Assembly (NCBI RefSeq): GCF_003386665.1
Contig: NZ_QTUB01000001.1
Span: forward strand, 3,906,001 to 3,970,000
Length of the DNA stretch: 64,000 nt
Direction of reading: 5' to 3'
From: Xenorhabdus cabanillasii
Lineage (GTDB): Bacteria; Pseudomonadota; Gammaproteobacteria; Enterobacterales; Enterobacteriaceae
Shown here: in pieces, positions 62,372 through 64,000 of the stretch
Layout: the number at the start of each line of letters is the position of its first letter
Numbering within the stretch: the first letter of the stretch is position 1
Program-made: the position numbers and the translations under genes
Notes under the pieces: model-generated
The model's input: the letters and a program-made list of their open reading frames with translations, nothing else
The model's database searches: none
Told to the model about the DNA's origin: nothing

Positions 62372-64000
62372 TTAAGGTTTACGCTGGCTCGAAACACCCA
62401 ATTGAGAGAGTTGATGAATAAAGACCGATGGTTTTTTCGGCTCCTGCATCAACCATACCTGTTTTTTTGCCCTTGTCAGTGCAACATACAAAAGGTGACT
62501 CTCTTCTGCATCAGAAAATTTTTCAGGTTGCGGCAATAACACCTGTTCTAATACGGAACCTTTTTCTGATGCAGGAAAGCCATCTTTACCTTGCTGTAAT
62601 CCCAAGATAATTACGTAATCTGCCTGTTGCCCTTGGGAGCTATGGATAGTCATGAATTTAATATGCAAATTCGGCCAACGGGTAGACGCTTTTTTCAGTA
62701 ACTCAGGCTTAAGGTAATGGTAACGAGCCAATAACAAAATGGTCTCTTCGTTGGTGACATAACCACTCATTTTGTTCAGTAATGCTTCCAGTTGTTCTTC
62801 CGGCAAGATTACAACTGATTTTTTATTTCCTTTTATTAAACTACGAGGGGTAAATTGTCTGAATGAACGGCTCACTTGACAGGGATGTTGCCGGATAAAT
62901 CCATTGGCAATTTCACCAATGCGATCATTAAAACGATAAGTGGTATCCAAAATACATTCCGTAATTTCGTCAAAAATACCTTCATCAGAAATGCTTTTAC
63001 CGAAAACATCTTCGGCAAAATAAAAAGTCGGTTTTGTATCATTAATTTGATAAATTCCCTGCCAATCATCTGCAACAGCAAATATATGACTTTGTTTATT
63101 CTGCACTCTCAGGGCTGCCAATAGCCTGATGCTTAATGGAGAAATATTCTGAAAGTCATCCAGCAAAATATGTTTCCACGGGCTAATGAAACGCCCTTTT
63201 CCCAGAACATTCACTGCCTGACGGATCAAACCAGAGAAATCCATCGTTCCTTCTGTTTTTAATGCTGATTTCCAGGCTTTCAATAAAGGTGCCATAAGGC
63301 GCATACGTTTTTGAAACAGGCCAGCATATTCAGGTGAAGCTTGCTCAATCATCTCTTTCTGGCTGCCACCGTGCATTCTTATTAGCCCCAGCCAGTGCTC
63401 CAGACGACTGGATAAACGAACCTGCACTTGCTTATCATGCCAGTACTCACCATACGGTAGTTGCCAGTCCAGCTCCTCTTCCAGCCATTCCCGCCAACCT
63501 TTTGCCTGTGCTTTCTTTTCAGTACACTGTTTTTGCCATTCCCGAATGAGGAAATCACGGCGCTTTTGAGCATCAGTTTCTAATTCGCTGATTTTGACAA
63601 CATGATTACCAGCTTGCTGAATAATATTGAGTGCCAGCTCATGGAATGTTTGCGCTTTTATCTCTTTTGTTTCCAAACGTAACTGAATACGTTTATTTAT
63701 CTCATCAGCCGATTGATGCCCACAAGAGAGTAATAAAATCTGTTCAGGAAGTGCCTGTTGACGTAACAATAACCATCCGGCACGCCCAACTAAAACAGAG
63801 GTTTTCCCACTCCCCGCACTTCCCAAAACTAATATGGATTTTTCACCGTTAACTATGGCCTGGCACTGAGAACAATCAAATGGCGAATTTTCTACGGGCT
63901 GGAAAAACTCACCATATTGTTCCAACATACGCTCAACCCACTGCTGGTTTATGAGCTTTAATTTTTTTTCTCCTTCATTCAACCAGTCCAGACAAATCTG
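62372..64000 (-). CDS. helD: DNA helicase IV HelD (5' end outside window)
   Basis: The product matches E. coli HelD (helicase IV, UvrD-like superfamily 1) from about residue 160 on: Walker A LGSAGSGKTSV, motif Ia, KHILLDDFQNISPLSIRLLA (Walker B, here LDDFQ where E. coli has VDEFQ), TYRFNDRIGEIANGFIRQHP, IHSSQGQQADYVIILG and YVALTRAKKQVW. The frame stays open to the window edge (upstream of TTG 63,982), so the N-terminal part lies outside. The Glu-to-Asp change in motif II is unusual. Confidence 0.92.
   Translation of the reverse strand, partial: QICLDWLNEGEKKLKLINQQWVERMLEQYGEFFQPVENSPFDCSQCQAIVNGEKSILVLGSAGSGKTSVLVGRAGWLLLRQQALPEQILLLSCGHQSADEINKRIQLRLETKEIKAQTFHELALNIIQQAGNHVVKISELETDAQKRRDFLIREWQKQCTEKKAQAKGWREWLEEELDWQLPYGEYWHDKQVQVRLSSRLEHWLGLIRMHGGSQKEMIEQASPEYAGLFQKRMRLMAPLLKAWKSALKTEGTMDFSGLIRQAVNVLGKGRFISPWKHILLDDFQNISPLSIRLLAALRVQNKQSHIFAVADDWQGIYQINDTKPTFYFAEDVFGKSISDEGIFDEITECILDTTYRFNDRIGEIANGFIRQHPCQVSRSFRQFTPRSLIKGNKKSVVILPEEQLEALLNKMSGYVTNEETILLLARYHYLKPELLKKASTRWPNLHIKFMTIHSSQGQQADYVIILGLQQGKDGFPASEKGSVLEQVLLPQPEKFSDAEESHLLYVALTRAKKQVWLMQEPKKPSVFIHQLSQLGVSSQRKP

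Overview
The window looks like an AT-rich enterobacterial chromosome, most likely Morganellaceae (Xenorhabdus/Photorhabdus type). The right end carries the conserved block serT tRNA-Ser(UGA), tusE, acyP, hspQ, yccU, helD, as in other Enterobacterales. The left end carries trhO (yceA) and lpxL. Species assignment is inference; no database was searched.

Layout. 0-7.4 kb: chromosomal genes (trhO, lpxL, a PhzF-family isomerase, lldD, an RBBP9-like hydrolase, a DUF2335 membrane protein) with decayed DUF1543 and NADAR genes. 7.5-14.7 kb: remains of an older element: a Cro/CI pair, a methyltransferase, a frameshifted tail fibre, secreted hypothetical proteins, a NIPSNAP protein, an IS1 remnant and a truncated P4-type integrase ending at an att-like copy of the serT 3' end (14,726-14,740). 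14.7-38.2 kb: the late half of a contractile-tailed prophage, read on the minus strand from a cut capsid gene through neck, sheath, tube, tape measure, baseplate and fibre genes. Accessory genes sit between them: a DinJ-YafQ toxin-antitoxin pair, ORF6N and BRO antirepressors with two Arc-like repressors, lipoproteins and secreted proteins, and a solitary type I-E-like CRISPR repeat. 38.2-49 kb: two inverted copies of an IS3-family element bracket a P2-like D-ogr fragment, a zinc-ribbon membrane protein, an RloC/PrrC-like ATPase-nuclease, a membrane GTPase with an XRE regulator, an IS200-like element and a Ner-like regulator. 49-60.2 kb: an island at serT with integrase, AlpA, P4-type primase-helicase and its own HK97-type capsid, protease, portal and head-tail adaptor, matching a capsid-forming phage-inducible chromosomal island (cf-PICI). 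Between primase and capsid it carries a HEPN (LA2681-like) protein as probable defence cargo.

How it fits together. serT is an integration hotspot with at least two integrases of one family in tandem. The inner ends of the tail prophage, the P2-like fragment and the satellite head operon all stop exactly at IS3-family ends, so the present order comes from IS-mediated rearrangement, and none of the three structural modules is complete. Many structural genes carry one-base frameshifts or nonsense codons, several in homopolymers: either real decay or, for the homopolymers, sequencing error.
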